Assembly: GCA_905197585.1 (NCBI GenBank)
Contig: CAJJZO010000003.1
Span: forward strand, 1 to 25,773
From: an uncultured Collinsella sp.
GTDB lineage: Bacteria > Actinomycetota > Coriobacteriia > Coriobacteriales > Coriobacteriaceae
Reading direction: 5' to 3'
DNA: 25,773 nt
In this document: in pieces, positions 6,529-14,667 of the stretch
How the letters are laid out: every line of letters begins with the position of its first letter
Numbering within the stretch: the stretch's first letter is position 1
The notes under the pieces: model-generated
The model's database searches: none
Told to the model about the DNA's origin: nothing
Seen by the model: only the letters and a program-made list of their open reading frames with translations
Program-made: the position numbers and the translations under genes

Positions 6529-7464
6529 TTACAGCTCGGTCACGACAACGCCGTTGTAGACCTCGTCCCAACGGTCCATGACCAGATGGCCGGTCATGGG
6601 ATCCATGGCGTTGAGCTTGCCGCAGGTGTTGGCGGTACGCAGCACCGTCTCGTCGTCTGCGCCAGCAGCAATGGCATGCGCGAAGCCAGCGATAGTGGAG
6701 TCACCAGAGCCCGTGGCGTTAACGGCAGGGATATCGGGCGTCTTTGCGCGGAACGCACGGCCATTGTGGAAGCCAACGGAGCCGGCAGCGCCCATGGATA
6801 CGACGACCCAGGGGATATCGGAGAAGCGGGCATCAGAGGCGAGCGCGGCACGGAGCTCGTCCACATTGTCGGTGGTAAAGCTCGTGCCCAGAAGGCCGTT
6901 GATCTCGGTCAGGTTAGGCTTGACCAGCTCGGGCTTAATTTCGGACTTAAGGGCGGCCTCGAGCGAAGCACCCGAGGTATCGAGCAGCACCTTGGCGCCG
7001 GCGTTCTCGGCAATGCCCGTGATCTTGGCATAGTAGTCTGCCTCGACACCGCGGGGCAGCGAACCCGAAATGGTGACGACGTCGGCCTTACCTGCAAGCT
7101 CGGTAAACTTGGCGGTAAAGGCATCGAGCTCCTCGGGGGCAATTGTCGGGCCGCTCTCGAGCAGCTCGGTCTGGTTGCCGGTGTGGAGAATGTTAAGGCA
7201 AATGCGAGTCTCGCCCTTGATGGGCACAAAGTCGTTGTTAATACCGTTGGCGTCCATGAGCTCAGCCATGTAGGCGCCCATGTGGCCGCCGAGCAGACCG
7301 GTTGCCACAACGTCGTCGCCCAGCTGACCCAGCACACGGGCCACGTTGAGGCCCTTGCCGCCGGCGGTCTTTTCGGGCGTCACACGGTTGACGTCGTCGA
7401 TAATGAGCTCATCGAGCTGATAGCGCGTATCGACAGACGGGTTCATCGTAACGGTGAGGATCAT
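6529..7464 (-). CDS. lacC: PfkB-family kinase, probably tagatose-6-phosphate kinase
   Basis: The 311-residue ribokinase-fold enzyme opens with ILTVTMNPSVD, typical of the LacC/FruK branch. The first PfkB signature, TAGGKGLNVARVL (33-45), has the Leu-Asn form common in LacC. TISGSLPRG is at 131-139, KPNLTEING at 182-190, and the ATP-site/catalytic motif GSGD at 252-255 (Asp255). LacC phosphorylates tagatose-6-P to tagatose-1,6-bisphosphate, which is the step needed after AgaS. 1-Phosphofructokinase is the main alternative. AAGGAG precedes the ATG by seven bases. It is 59 nt downstream of the lacX-like gene, in the same operon. Confidence 0.85.
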   Translation of the reverse strand: MILTVTMNPSVDTRYQLDELIIDDVNRVTPEKTAGGKGLNVARVLGQLGDDVVATGLLGGHMGAYMAELMDANGINNDFVPIKGETRICLNILHTGNQTELLESGPTIAPEELDAFTAKFTELAGKADVVTISGSLPRGVEADYYAKITGIAENAGAKVLLDTSGASLEAALKSEIKPELVKPNLTEINGLLGTSFTTDNVDELRAALASDARFSDIPWVVVSMGAAGSVGFHNGRAFRAKTPDIPAVNATGSGDSTIAGFAHAIAAGADDETVLRTANTCGKLNAMDPMTGHLVMDRWDEVYNGVVVTEL

Positions 7465-7523
7465 TTTTAGCTCCTTATCTCGCAGGCTCCTTGTGCCTCG
7501 CGATACGAGTCGACAAAACGGAA

Positions 7524-8405
7524 TTACAGAATCTCAATCGTGAACGAGCGAACGACGGTCTCCTTGGGCTTGGCGACAAGGCAGCCGCGCTTATGCTCAA
7601 GTACGTCGTCCTCATCGGAGCAGGTCGAGAGGCCGTCCCAGGGTTCAACTGCCACAAAATCGCCCTCGGGCTTACTCCACACAATGAGATACGGGAAGCC
7701 CTCAAAGCTCAGGCGGACGCCCTTGTCCTCCCCCTTCTTAGAAAGCGTAACCTGACGGCTCTCGAGCACGTCAAAGATGGTCTCCGCAAAATCGAAGAGC
7801 TCGTGCGACAGGGGCAGCGTCTTTCCCACCATGGGGTTCTTGGAGCGGTTTGCCACGTCAATCAATCCAGTCGAGGGAACGGCGGTGCAGAGCTCCGCAG
7901 CCTCGTCTTTCTCAAAGCGCAACTCGTAGTCCGTATAGGCCTCGCCCTCATCGAGCGGACACTTAAAGCCGGGATGACCGCCGATAAAGAACGGCATGTC
8001 CTCGGTTCCCTCGTTGGTCACCTCATAGGAGACGCGCACGGCATCCCCCTCAAGCGTATAACGAGCGACAAGCTTAAACGGGTACGGATAATCGCTCAGC
8101 AGCGCGGCGTTATCCTCCGAAGCCAGGCACATCGCCAGCTCGTTCTCGCCTTGGCTCAGCAGCTTCCACTCCTGTTTGCGCGCAAACCCGTGGCGAGCGA
8201 GCTTTACATGATGCCCGGCAAACGTCATGGCGCTGTTGTCGCGCAAGCCTCCGCAAATCGGGAAGCAAATCGGTGCCTGGCCGGACCACACGGCAGAATC
8301 GCCCTGCCACAGATACTCGCGACCTCCGGCCTCAATCGAGGTAAACGAACCGCCAGCCGTGGACACCTTAATAGAAATCGAATCGTTGGAGAGAGCGTAT
8401 TCCAT
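7524..8405 (-). CDS. aldose 1-epimerase family protein, LacX-like
   Basis: The 293-residue mutarotase-fold protein is of the LacX branch. REYLWQGD, the APICFPICGGLRDN segment, the HGFARKQEW motif and FFIGGHPGFKCPL correspond to the LacX layout, with the His of the GGHP motif as the likely sugar ligand. LacX proteins accompany tagatose-6-phosphate pathway genes, as here with the LacC-like kinase 59 nt downstream. An upstream in-frame start at 8540 exists, but the ATG at 8405 has AAAGGA seven bases before it and gives the usual family start. It is distinct from the GalM at 2681-3733. The exact sugar or sugar phosphate is unknown. Confidence 0.88.
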   Translation of the reverse strand: MEYALSNDSISIKVSTAGGSFTSIEAGGREYLWQGDSAVWSGQAPICFPICGGLRDNSAMTFAGHHVKLARHGFARKQEWKLLSQGENELAMCLASEDNAALLSDYPYPFKLVARYTLEGDAVRVSYEVTNEGTEDMPFFIGGHPGFKCPLDEGEAYTDYELRFEKDEAAELCTAVPSTGLIDVANRSKNPMVGKTLPLSHELFDFAETIFDVLESRQVTLSKKGEDKGVRLSFEGFPYLIVWSKPEGDFVAVEPWDGLSTCSDEDDVLEHKRGCLVAKPKETVVRSFTIEIL

Positions 8406-8484
8406 TGCCCATCCTTTCGAACAACTGCTTTTTGCTCGCAAGAACCCGTCTCGGCCCTGACAAAAGGACAAACCCGCACGTTCA

Positions 8485-8513
8485 TCGATACGTCCGGTAT
8501 CCCAGCCATGCAA
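8485..8513 (-). promoter_or_regulatory. candidate promoter of the lacX-like/lacC/yhcH operon
   Basis: On the minus strand TTGCAT (8508-8513) and TATCGA (8485-8490) are 17 nt apart, about 80 nt upstream of the start at 8405. It was assigned by eye. It sits in the intergenic region shared with the divergent flavodoxin gene. Confidence 0.4.
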
Positions 8514-8561
8514 CGGGGTACCATACAGACATTGATGCAATTACAGCTGAAAGGCCTTCTT

Positions 8562-9146
8562 ATGCGAACCATCATCCTCTACGCCTCGCGCCATCACGGC
8601 AATACGAAAAAGCTCGTGGACGCCATCGTCCAGGCGCACCCCGAGATCGATACCCTCGACGTCAAGGCGCTCGGCAAAAACGAGTATCCCAACCTGCACG
8701 AATATCATCTGATCGGTGTCGCTACGGGCATCTATTACTCCGAGATCGACAAGGACATGGCACGCGTGCTCACTAACGTGCTGCAACCGCAGGACAAAGT
8801 GTTTGGTCTTATGACCTACGGTGGCAAAAACAAGTGGTACGGCAAGGATATCGATGGCATCTGCCGCATGAAGCAGGCCATCTTTATGGGTGTCTACGGC
8901 TGCCCCGGTTTTGATACGTGGGGGCCGTTCAAGCTCGCCGGCGGTGTCCAAAAGGGACACCCGACCGCCGAGGAAATTAAGGGCGCCGTCGACTTCTTCG
9001 ACAAGATCGAAGACGAGTATGGCGACATCATCGTCGAAGAATACGCCAAGCGCGAGAAGCGCCTAGCATACGAGAAGGAGCATCCTGCGGGAGGTCTTGT
9101 GGCCGGCGTTAAGCGCACGGCAAAGAAGATTGCTAACAAGCTGTAA
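8562..9146 (+). CDS. flavodoxin-like protein
   Basis: The 194-residue protein starts with a flavodoxin phosphate-binding loop, ILYASRHHGNTKKL (5-18), where FMN phosphate would bind. GVATGIYYSEIDKDM (about 52) and the glycine-rich LMTYGGKNKWYG segment are the other loops expected to touch the isoalloxazine ring. The C-terminus is basic and helical (ending KRTAKKIANKL). Flavodoxin-domain proteins shuttle electrons, and the redox partner is not evident. The frame is open far upstream, but GAAAGG eight bases before the ATG at 8562 and loss of sense further upstream set the start. It is convergent with nagA across a strong terminator. Confidence 0.88.
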   Translation: MRTIILYASRHHGNTKKLVDAIVQAHPEIDTLDVKALGKNEYPNLHEYHLIGVATGIYYSEIDKDMARVLTNVLQPQDKVFGLMTYGGKNKWYGKDIDGICRMKQAIFMGVYGCPGFDTWGPFKLAGGVQKGHPTAEEIKGAVDFFDKIEDEYGDIIVEEYAKREKRLAYEKEHPAGGLVAGVKRTAKKIANKL

Positions 9147-9177
9147 CTGTTAAGGTGCTTTTGAGCGTTTAACTCAT

Positions 9178-9216
9178 ACGGCGGGTCCGAGCAATTTCGG
9201 GCCCGCCGTCTTTTTT
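9178..9216 (+). terminator. strong rho-independent terminator of the flavodoxin gene
   Basis: ACGGCGGG.CCGA (9178-9190) pairs with TCGG.CCCGCCGT (9197-9209) around a GCAATT loop and is followed by C and six T. It also separates the convergent nagA. Confidence 0.93.
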
Positions 9217-9220
9217 ATCG

Positions 9221-10390
9221 TTACTCGGTAAAGGCGTTGCCGACGCTCTGGCCGCCAACATACGTCTCGACGAGGGTGAGCTCATGGTCGAACACGACAA
9301 AGTCGGCGTCGCGACCCGGCATGATGCTGCCGCACTTATCCTCGATGTGCGCGGAGCGTGCCGGCACCTCGGTTGCCATGCGAATGGCGATATCGGCGCT
9401 GGCGATGCCCCAGTCGACGATATTCTTGACGCCCTGGGCAAGCGTGAGCACCGAGCCGGCAATGCTCTTGCCGTCGGCGAGCCAGCACAGGTTGTCCTTC
9501 ATGATGACGTCCATGCCACCACTGGTGTAGCTGCCCTCGGGCATGCCGCCGCAACCCAGGCAGTCGGTGATGAGCACCGTGTGCTGCCAGCCCTTTGCCT
9601 GCAGCAGTGCCTTGATGGCGGCAGGGTTTACGTGCTTGCCGTCACAGATGATCTCGGCGTAGGTCTCGGGCGTGGACATGGCTGCACCCACGACACCGGG
9701 CTCGCGGTGATGCAGCCCGCGCTGGCCGTTATAGGTATGCGTAAAGCAGCTGGCACCGGCGTTGATGGCGGCGATGCACTCATCGTAGGTGGCGTCGGAG
9801 TGACCGATGCTGGTCACCACACCCTTGGCGTTCAGAGCAGCCGCATAAGCAGCGGCACCGTCGCGCTCGGCCGCCATGGCGCTCTTAACAATGCGCCCAC
9901 CCGCAGCCTCCTGCCACTGATCGAAGACCTCCTCGGAGGGATCGATAAGATAAGCGGGGTTCTGCGCGCCCACGTGCTTCATGGTAAAGAAGGGGCCCTC
10001 CAGGTAGATGCCCTGAATGCGAGCACCGCAGAAGTCGGGGCCGCGGCCCTCGTCCGCCTGGGCGATGGCGGCGCAGGCGTCCTTGATCTGCTCGACGCCA
10101 TCGGTGAACGTCGTGGGCAGCCAGCTGGTGGTACCGCGACGGGCGAGCTCGGTCGAGCTGATATCAATTCCCTCGGGATCGTTATCGGTAGTTGAGTGGT
10201 TGTAGAAGCCATGGATGTGAGTATCGACCATGCCCGGTGCGATCCACGATCCCGTGTAGTCCTTAATCTCGCAAGAGGGCTCGTCGGCCTGCCAGGCGCC
10301 AAAGACGCCGTCCTCGACCATAAGATAGCCGCCCAGTTGCGGGCCTGCCGGCAAGAAGAACTTGTCAGCCTTAATTGCGTACGTGCTCAT
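9221..10390 (-). CDS. nagA: N-acetylglucosamine/N-acetylgalactosamine-6-phosphate deacetylase
   Basis: It removes acetate from an N-acetylhexosamine-6-phosphate in the cytoplasm, the first step after PTS uptake. All the family's residues are present: HIH (58-60), the metal ligand Glu131 in YLEGP, His197 in SIGHSD, His218 in FTHTYNGQ, His253 in CDGKHV, and the catalytic Asp276 in LITDCLG. The length of 389 residues is normal. Translation could nominally begin at a GTG two codons earlier, but AAGGAG lies five bases before the ATG at 10390. With agaS immediately upstream the physiological substrate may be GalNAc-6-P (AgaA role), although sequence alone does not separate the two. A 3' fragment of a second copy lies at 6357-6491. 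Confidence 0.95.
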   Translation of the reverse strand: MSTYAIKADKFFLPAGPQLGGYLMVEDGVFGAWQADEPSCEIKDYTGSWIAPGMVDTHIHGFYNHSTTDNDPEGIDISSTELARRGTTSWLPTTFTDGVEQIKDACAAIAQADEGRGPDFCGARIQGIYLEGPFFTMKHVGAQNPAYLIDPSEEVFDQWQEAAGGRIVKSAMAAERDGAAAYAAALNAKGVVTSIGHSDATYDECIAAINAGASCFTHTYNGQRGLHHREPGVVGAAMSTPETYAEIICDGKHVNPAAIKALLQAKGWQHTVLITDCLGCGGMPEGSYTSGGMDVIMKDNLCWLADGKSIAGSVLTLAQGVKNIVDWGIASADIAIRMATEVPARSAHIEDKCGSIMPGRDADFVVFDHELTLVETYVGGQSVGNAFTE

Positions 10391-10449
10391 ATGCACTCCT
10401 TGCTTCTAAAGCAGTTGACTGTGGTGATGCTTATACCCAGCTCACGTAA

Positions 10450-10489
10450 AACAAAAAGCGCCCGCCCGCCGTTATGAGCGGACGGGCGC
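10450..10489 (-). terminator. rho-independent terminator of agaS
   Basis: GCGCCCGCCCGC (10458-10469) pairs with GCGGACGGGCGC (10478-10489), with one mismatch. The A-rich 10448-10457 gives a U-tract on the minus strand. It partly uncouples agaS from nagA, so nagA likely also has its own promoter in 10400-10440 (a TATAAG-like -10 is visible there). Confidence 0.85.
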
Positions 10490-10507
10490 CCTTACAGGGG
10501 GACGCGA

Positions 10508-11674
10508 TTAAGCGGTGAAGGGGTGAATCGTCACGCCCTTAACCACGCGGTTGACCGTGCCGGTGGGGCTCGGCGTATCGGGCGTGTTGCCCACGCGCAC
10601 GGAGTTGAGCAGGCTGATAGCCTGGGCAAACATCACGAACGGCAGAGCAAGGTAGCCCTCGGGAAGTGCCTCGTAGCCCTTAAAGGTGAAGGACTCACCC
10701 TCATAGACGGTGGCACCTTCCTGCTGAACGGCGATGGTGTGCTGAGCGATCTCGTCGCCACCGATCTCGTTGAGGATGTCGATATCGTACTGACGGGTGT
10801 AGGCGTCGTTGTTGACGAACACGAAGACGAGCGTCTTATCGTCGACGAAGGACTTAGGTCCGTGACGATAGCCCATGGAGGTGTCGTAGGAAGTAGCGAC
10901 CAGACCGTGAGCGAGCTCGAGGATCTTGAGCTGGCTCTCCTGGGCAAGGCCACCGAAGGAGCCAGAACCCAAGTAGGTCACGCGGTTGAAGTCGCCAGCC
11001 AGGTAATCGGCGATCTCGGGCTCACGGGAGATGACCTCCTCGCCCATCTTGGCGATGGTCTCGACCCACTCGGCCTTCTGCTCGTCAGAGGCAGTGTCGA
11101 AAATAAGGGTAGAGAGCAGGGTCATGCAGGAATAAGAACCGGTCATGGCGAAGCCCTTGTCGTTGGCGCGCGGAATGAGCAGCGTCAGCGCATTGGGATC
11201 ATCGGCAGACTCGACGGCGAGCTTGCCCTCGGGAGCGCAGGTGATGTTGAGGAACTTGACGTTGTGGACGAGCTCCTTGGCAACGGCAACGGCGGCAAGG
11301 CTCTCGGGGCTGTTGCCAGAGCGGGCAAAGGAAACCACGAGCGTGGGATCCTCGGCGCGCAGGAAGTCACGCGGGGCGCTCACGATGTCGGTCGTGGCGA
11401 TGGGCTTAAAGTCGTAGAGATCAGTGTTGCCAGCGTGACGCAGGTACGGGGCACAGGTATCGCCAACGTAGTCGGACGTACCGGCACCGGTAAAGACAAC
11501 GGACAGACGGCCCTCGCCCATAGCGCGAGCCTCGGCCAGGAAGGCCTCGATGGCCTCCTTGTTCTCGCGATAGATGTTGAGCGTATCACGCCAAAGCTCG
11601 GGCTGCTGAGCAATCTCGGCCGTGGTGATCTGGGCGCCGAGCTCGGTGAGCTCCTCGACACTCTTCTCGAACAT
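10508..11674 (-). CDS. agaS: galactosamine-6-phosphate deaminase/isomerase
   Basis: The 388-residue double-SIS protein is of the AgaS type, which converts galactosamine-6-P to tagatose-6-P and ammonia. The SIS phosphate-binding motifs are GAGTSDYVG (63-71) and SFARSGNSPES (115-125). The second SIS half carries GSGSFGGLAQES (236-247) and the YRHGPKS loop (269-275), and the C-terminal TPSPTGTVNRVVKGVTIHPF is characteristic of AgaS. Its presence is the main reason for reading the cluster as N-acetylgalactosamine rather than N-acetylglucosamine catabolism. GAGAGG precedes the ATG. A perfect TATAAT -10 and a candidate GntR operator lie upstream. Confidence 0.95.
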   Translation of the reverse strand: MFEKSVEELTELGAQITTAEIAQQPELWRDTLNIYRENKEAIEAFLAEARAMGEGRLSVVFTGAGTSDYVGDTCAPYLRHAGNTDLYDFKPIATTDIVSAPRDFLRAEDPTLVVSFARSGNSPESLAAVAVAKELVHNVKFLNITCAPEGKLAVESADDPNALTLLIPRANDKGFAMTGSYSCMTLLSTLIFDTASDEQKAEWVETIAKMGEEVISREPEIADYLAGDFNRVTYLGSGSFGGLAQESQLKILELAHGLVATSYDTSMGYRHGPKSFVDDKTLVFVFVNNDAYTRQYDIDILNEIGGDEIAQHTIAVQQEGATVYEGESFTFKGYEALPEGYLALPFVMFAQAISLLNSVRVGNTPDTPSPTGTVNRVVKGVTIHPFTA

Positions 11675-11713
11675 TTCTAATACCTCTCTCTAGAAGTAAT
11701 CCTCTGACGTGCA

Positions 11714-11749
11714 ATTATACACTTCGGTTGGTTATCTGGTAGTAACCAG
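11714..11749 (-). promoter_or_regulatory. agaS promoter with overlapping GntR-type operator
   Basis: On the minus strand a perfect TATAAT (11714-11719) lies 40 nt upstream of agaS. The near-palindrome CTGGTAGTAACCAG (11736-11749) covers the -35 position. The same core occurs upstream of the PTS operon at 16028-16041, and its form resembles operators of UTRA-domain GntR repressors (NagR/DasR type). The regulator encoded next door at 11789-12520 is the probable ligand. Confidence 0.75.
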
Positions 11750-11788
11750 TTAAATGCAAAGAATCATCATATGGAAACAATGCGAACA

Positions 11789-12520
11789 CTAGTCGCTACG
11801 CTGGTGGTAAACCTTGTATTTAAACTGATCGGCACGAGCAACCGAGAGTGTATACTCCACAACCTCGTTTGACTCGTTATACGTAGTCCTGACCAAATCG
11901 AGCACAGGCGAGCCCTCGACAATTCCCAAAAGGTGAGCGTCGGTGGGACGGGCTATGCTCGCATAGAACTCCTCTTCGGCCACGCGTATCTTTTGCTGAA
12001 AGTCTTGCTCAATCACATCGTAAAGCGGCTTACGCTCCAGTAGCGGTCGCTTTAGGGACAGAAATTGACGAACCGGAAGATAGCTGCGTTCGACCATCAT
12101 GGGCATGTTGTCGGCAGAACGAAGTCGCTTGAGCTTAAAAATGCGATCGCCGATACGCAATCCCATATGCTCGGCCAGATTCTTATCGGCCTCCATCTCG
12201 CAAAACTCGAGAATCGTGGTCTCGGGGTCGCGACCCATCGCGCGCATCTGCTCGGTAAAGCTGTAGGACTGCATAAGATTGGTTGCCTTTGCCGAACGGT
12301 CGGTCACAAAGGTACCGCGACCGTGCTGCCGAACCACCAATCCTAAACGCTCCAGTTCCTGCAGAGCCAGGCGTACCGTAGTGCGCGAGAGACCATAGCG
12401 CTCCGATAGTTCGCGCTCGGAAGGAATCATGTCACCGGCGCGATATTCATGGTCGATCTTTTCGGTCAGAATATCGACCAGCTGATCGTACAGCGGTTGC
12501 TTACGCGCTCCGATCGCCAT
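11789..12520 (-). CDS. GntR-family regulator, HutC/UTRA subfamily (amino-sugar operon repressor)
   Basis: The 243-residue protein has a GntR winged helix at about 8-75 (LYDQLVDILTEKI, PSERELSERYGLSRTTVRLAL, GRGTFV). It is followed by a UTRA ligand domain (about 88-238) with the typical RxFKLKRLR, MMVERSYLP and DVIEQDF segments. Such regulators sense amino-sugar phosphates, as NagR and DasR do. It sits between agaS and the PTS operon, with candidate operators upstream of both and a weaker one upstream of itself. The ATG at 12520 was chosen because GGGAGG lies five bases before it; the longer frame would start at TTG. Ligand identity is inferred from neighbours. Confidence 0.93.
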   Translation of the reverse strand: MAIGARKQPLYDQLVDILTEKIDHEYRAGDMIPSERELSERYGLSRTTVRLALQELERLGLVVRQHGRGTFVTDRSAKATNLMQSYSFTEQMRAMGRDPETTILEFCEMEADKNLAEHMGLRIGDRIFKLKRLRSADNMPMMVERSYLPVRQFLSLKRPLLERKPLYDVIEQDFQQKIRVAEEEFYASIARPTDAHLLGIVEGSPVLDLVRTTYNESNEVVEYTLSVARADQFKYKVYHQRSD

Positions 12521-12545
12521 CCTATCCTCCCATTTTCTCAAACTC

Positions 12546-12595
12546 GGCTACTACCTTGGGTGTTTAGCATTATCTGTCTGCCACACCCGAATCAA
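12546..12595 (-). promoter_or_regulatory. candidate gntR promoter with a degenerate operator
   Basis: On the minus strand TTGATT (12590-12595) and TAATGC (12567-12572) are spaced 17 nt. Just downstream, 12546-12555 reads GGTAGTAGCC, one base from the GGTAGTAACC core found upstream of agaS and of the PTS operon. This suggests autoregulation. Confidence 0.45.
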
Positions 12596-12604
12596 CAAGA
12601 AAAC

Positions 12605-12691
12605 AAAAGCCACGCGCTCTTTCGAGCACGCGGCTTTTAACATACACATGGCTTAAGGGGTCGGGGTGTGAGCCGCGTAGGGACACACCCC
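12605..12691 (-). terminator. terminator region of the PTS operon
   Basis: Two hairpins follow the EIID stop in the minus-strand direction. The first is an 8-bp perfect stem (GGGGTGTG 12663-12670, CACACCCC 12684-12691). The second is a longer AAAAGCC..CGCG..CTC / GAG..CGCG..GGCTTTT structure (12605-12638), T-rich on both sides and thus possibly bidirectional. Confidence 0.75.
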
Positions 12692-12704
12692 TCAAGCTAG
12701 AGCC

Positions 12705-13787
12705 TTACCAGATGCTCGGCCAGAGACCAAGCGGGCCAGCGCCCAGGATGCCGAGGACGAAGAGCAGCAGAATGCCCTTGGTCGGGGTCCAGCTGTGCTT
12801 AGCGAACATGTAGTAAAGCAGCAGCGTAAGCATAAGCGGGACGAGCTTCGGGACGATGGTGTTGAGGGTGTCGGCAACAGAGAAGTTGACCGGATCCTCG
12901 GTGACGGTAGCGTAGGTCACGGACTCCATGCCGTTGCCCAGATCGGCGACGCCGCACTTGACCTCGTTGCCGTCGGCATCGACGGCGGTGAGGGCGTTGC
13001 CGTCCTCATCGGTCATGGCGATGGTACCGGCCTCAGCGGTCTCGGTATCGATGCCCTCCATACCGGTGAAGTTCTCGGCCTCCTTCTCGGATACGATCAC
13101 GGTAGTAGGGGCAAGGCCACGGGTGGTGCCGTTGGGGATCTGGAGGTTGATCTGGGTGCCACCCATGGTGACGACCAGGCAACCGACGACGAAGACGCCC
13201 ATGATGGAAGCGGCACGCGTGAAGGCCTGCATGTTGGCGGTCAGAGCGTCAATAGCGCTGGTGCCAAGCTTGTAGGACCAGTTCATGAGCCAGAAGCGCA
13301 GAGCGAACTGGACGGCGTTGAAGATCACCAGGAAGATGATCGGCGCAGCGGCGTTGCCGTTGATGGCCATGTTGGAGGTGATGCCGGCCGTGATAGGCAC
13401 GAGCGTCAGCCAGAACAGGGCGTCACCGATACCACCGAGCGGGCCCATTGCGGCGACGCGGACGGCGCGGATCGTGGGGATGTCAACCTTGTTCTGCTCG
13501 AGCGAAAGCACGATGCCCATAACAAAGGTGACGAGGAACGGGTGGGTGTTGAAGAACTCCAGGTTGTGGCTCATGGAAGCCGCGAGGTCGTTCTTGTTGG
13601 TGTGGATCTTCTCCAGACCGGGGATGATGGAGTAGAGCCAGCCAGCGGCCTGCATACGCTCGTAGTTGAACGAGGCCTGCAGGAAGCAGGAGCGCCAAGC
13701 CATCTTGTTGAGGGTCTTCTGGTCGAGCTGCGGAGCAGGAGTGAGATCCTCGTAGTGCTCCGGGATTACATACTCATTAGATGCCAT
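12705..13787 (-). CDS. PTS mannose/fructose/sorbose-family EIID component
   Basis: EIID is a membrane subunit that forms the translocation complex with EIIC. Typical segments are WRSCFLQASFNYERMQAAGW (31-50), HNLEFFNTHPF (74-84), the conserved MGPLGGIGDALFW (114-126) and the C-terminal PTKGILLLFVLGILGAGPLG. The length, 360 residues, is well above the usual 270-300. The excess is an acidic stretch at about 218-303 between a membrane helix (194-209) and the last helices. It contains repeats of the DEDGN/DADGN kind and is probably exposed outside the membrane. GGAGGTGA precedes the ATG at 13787, which overlaps the end of EIIC by 11 nt, indicating translational coupling. Confidence 0.93.
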   Translation of the reverse strand: MASNEYVIPEHYEDLTPAPQLDQKTLNKMAWRSCFLQASFNYERMQAAGWLYSIIPGLEKIHTNKNDLAASMSHNLEFFNTHPFLVTFVMGIVLSLEQNKVDIPTIRAVRVAAMGPLGGIGDALFWLTLVPITAGITSNMAINGNAAAPIIFLVIFNAVQFALRFWLMNWSYKLGTSAIDALTANMQAFTRAASIMGVFVVGCLVVTMGGTQINLQIPNGTTRGLAPTTVIVSEKEAENFTGMEGIDTETAEAGTIAMTDEDGNALTAVDADGNEVKCGVADLGNGMESVTYATVTEDPVNFSVADTLNTIVPKLVPLMLTLLLYYMFAKHSWTPTKGILLLFVLGILGAGPLGLWPSIW

Positions 13788-14577
13788 CTTCGAAGTCACC
13801 TCCGTCAGAAACAGCTGCACCCTTCAGCTCGGTCTGCTGCTGGAAGTCCCAGAAAGCGATGCCGAAGCCGATGAGAGCGAGGATGAGCAGAGCAGGGGTT
13901 GCCAGAGAATCGTTGGCAACGGTGATGAGCGCGAGGCCAAAGCCCATGAGGAAGAAGCCCCACATATCGCGGTTCATCATAACCTTGAGCAGGACGGCGA
14001 AGCCGACGAAGCGCATCATGCCGCCTGCAGCGGACAGACCGGTCTGCAGCCAAGTCGGGATGGCAGAAGCGATGGTCTGACCAATGGTAGCGCCAGCGAT
14101 GAAGAACAGGGTGACGACGACAGCGAAGATCAGGCCGAGCAGAGCCATGGCGAAGTAATTCAGGCGCTCGATGCCCTTGGTGTCCGCGTTATGAGCCATG
14201 TTATCGGCCGTGGACATAAGCGGGGACATAAGCGTGAAGACCAGGGTAACGCCGAGCTGACCAAGCAGGGCGAACGGAATGGCAAGGCCGACTGCCGCGT
14301 TGGGCTCGAGACCCGTAGCGATAGCGAGAATGGCTGCCATGATGCCGCCAATGACGGCGTTAGGCGGCTGAGCGCCTCCGATCGGCATGTTGCCGATCGT
14401 CATGAGCTGATAAGTACCACCCACGAGAAGACCGGTGTTGAGGTCGCCAAGGATAAGACCGATGACGGCGCCGGTGACGATGGGCTGATAGAGAGACTCG
14501 AGGAAGTCAAACTGGTCGATTGCCGCGATGAACGTGACGACGAAGACCAGAGCGATCTGGATGATCGAGTATTCCAT
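13777..14577 (-). CDS. PTS mannose/fructose/sorbose-family EIIC component
   Basis: The 266-residue polytopic membrane protein forms the sugar channel with EIID. It has several hydrophobic helices and the family motifs GALIG-type GAVIGLILGDLNTGLLVGG (36-54), QLMTIGNMPIGGAQPPNA and NMAHNADTKGIERLNYF. GAAAGGAGG precedes the ATG. It is third-last in the operon order EIIA, YajC-like, EIIB, EIIC, EIID. Sugar specificity cannot be read from sequence; the linked nagA and agaS point to N-acetylgalactosamine or a related amino sugar. Confidence 0.94.
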   Translation of the reverse strand: MEYSIIQIALVFVVTFIAAIDQFDFLESLYQPIVTGAVIGLILGDLNTGLLVGGTYQLMTIGNMPIGGAQPPNAVIGGIMAAILAIATGLEPNAAVGLAIPFALLGQLGVTLVFTLMSPLMSTADNMAHNADTKGIERLNYFAMALLGLIFAVVVTLFFIAGATIGQTIASAIPTWLQTGLSAAGGMMRFVGFAVLLKVMMNRDMWGFFLMGFGLALITVANDSLATPALLILALIGFGIAFWDFQQQTELKGAAVSDGGDFEDGI

Positions 14578-14630
14578 CTTGCTCCTCCTTTCAAAATGAA
14601 TGTACGCACTTTGGATATCACGTACAGAAC

Positions 14631-14650
14631 GTCAGGGTTTCACTCCTGAC
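14631..14650 (-). other. intercistronic hairpin between EIIB and EIIC
   Basis: GTCAGG (14631-14636) and CCTGAC (14645-14650) form a 6-bp stem in the 90-nt gap between the two genes, with no T-tract. It may stabilise or process the transcript, giving unequal subunit levels. The role is inferred. Confidence 0.4.
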
Positions 14651-14667
14651 AACGTGGATCACGAGGA

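Noticed and set aside
7491..8561. 357-codon N-terminal extension of the flavodoxin-like gene
   Set aside because: It is antisense to the lacX-like gene and has shadow-frame composition; the flavodoxin motif begins right at the ATG at 8562, which has its own ribosome binding site.
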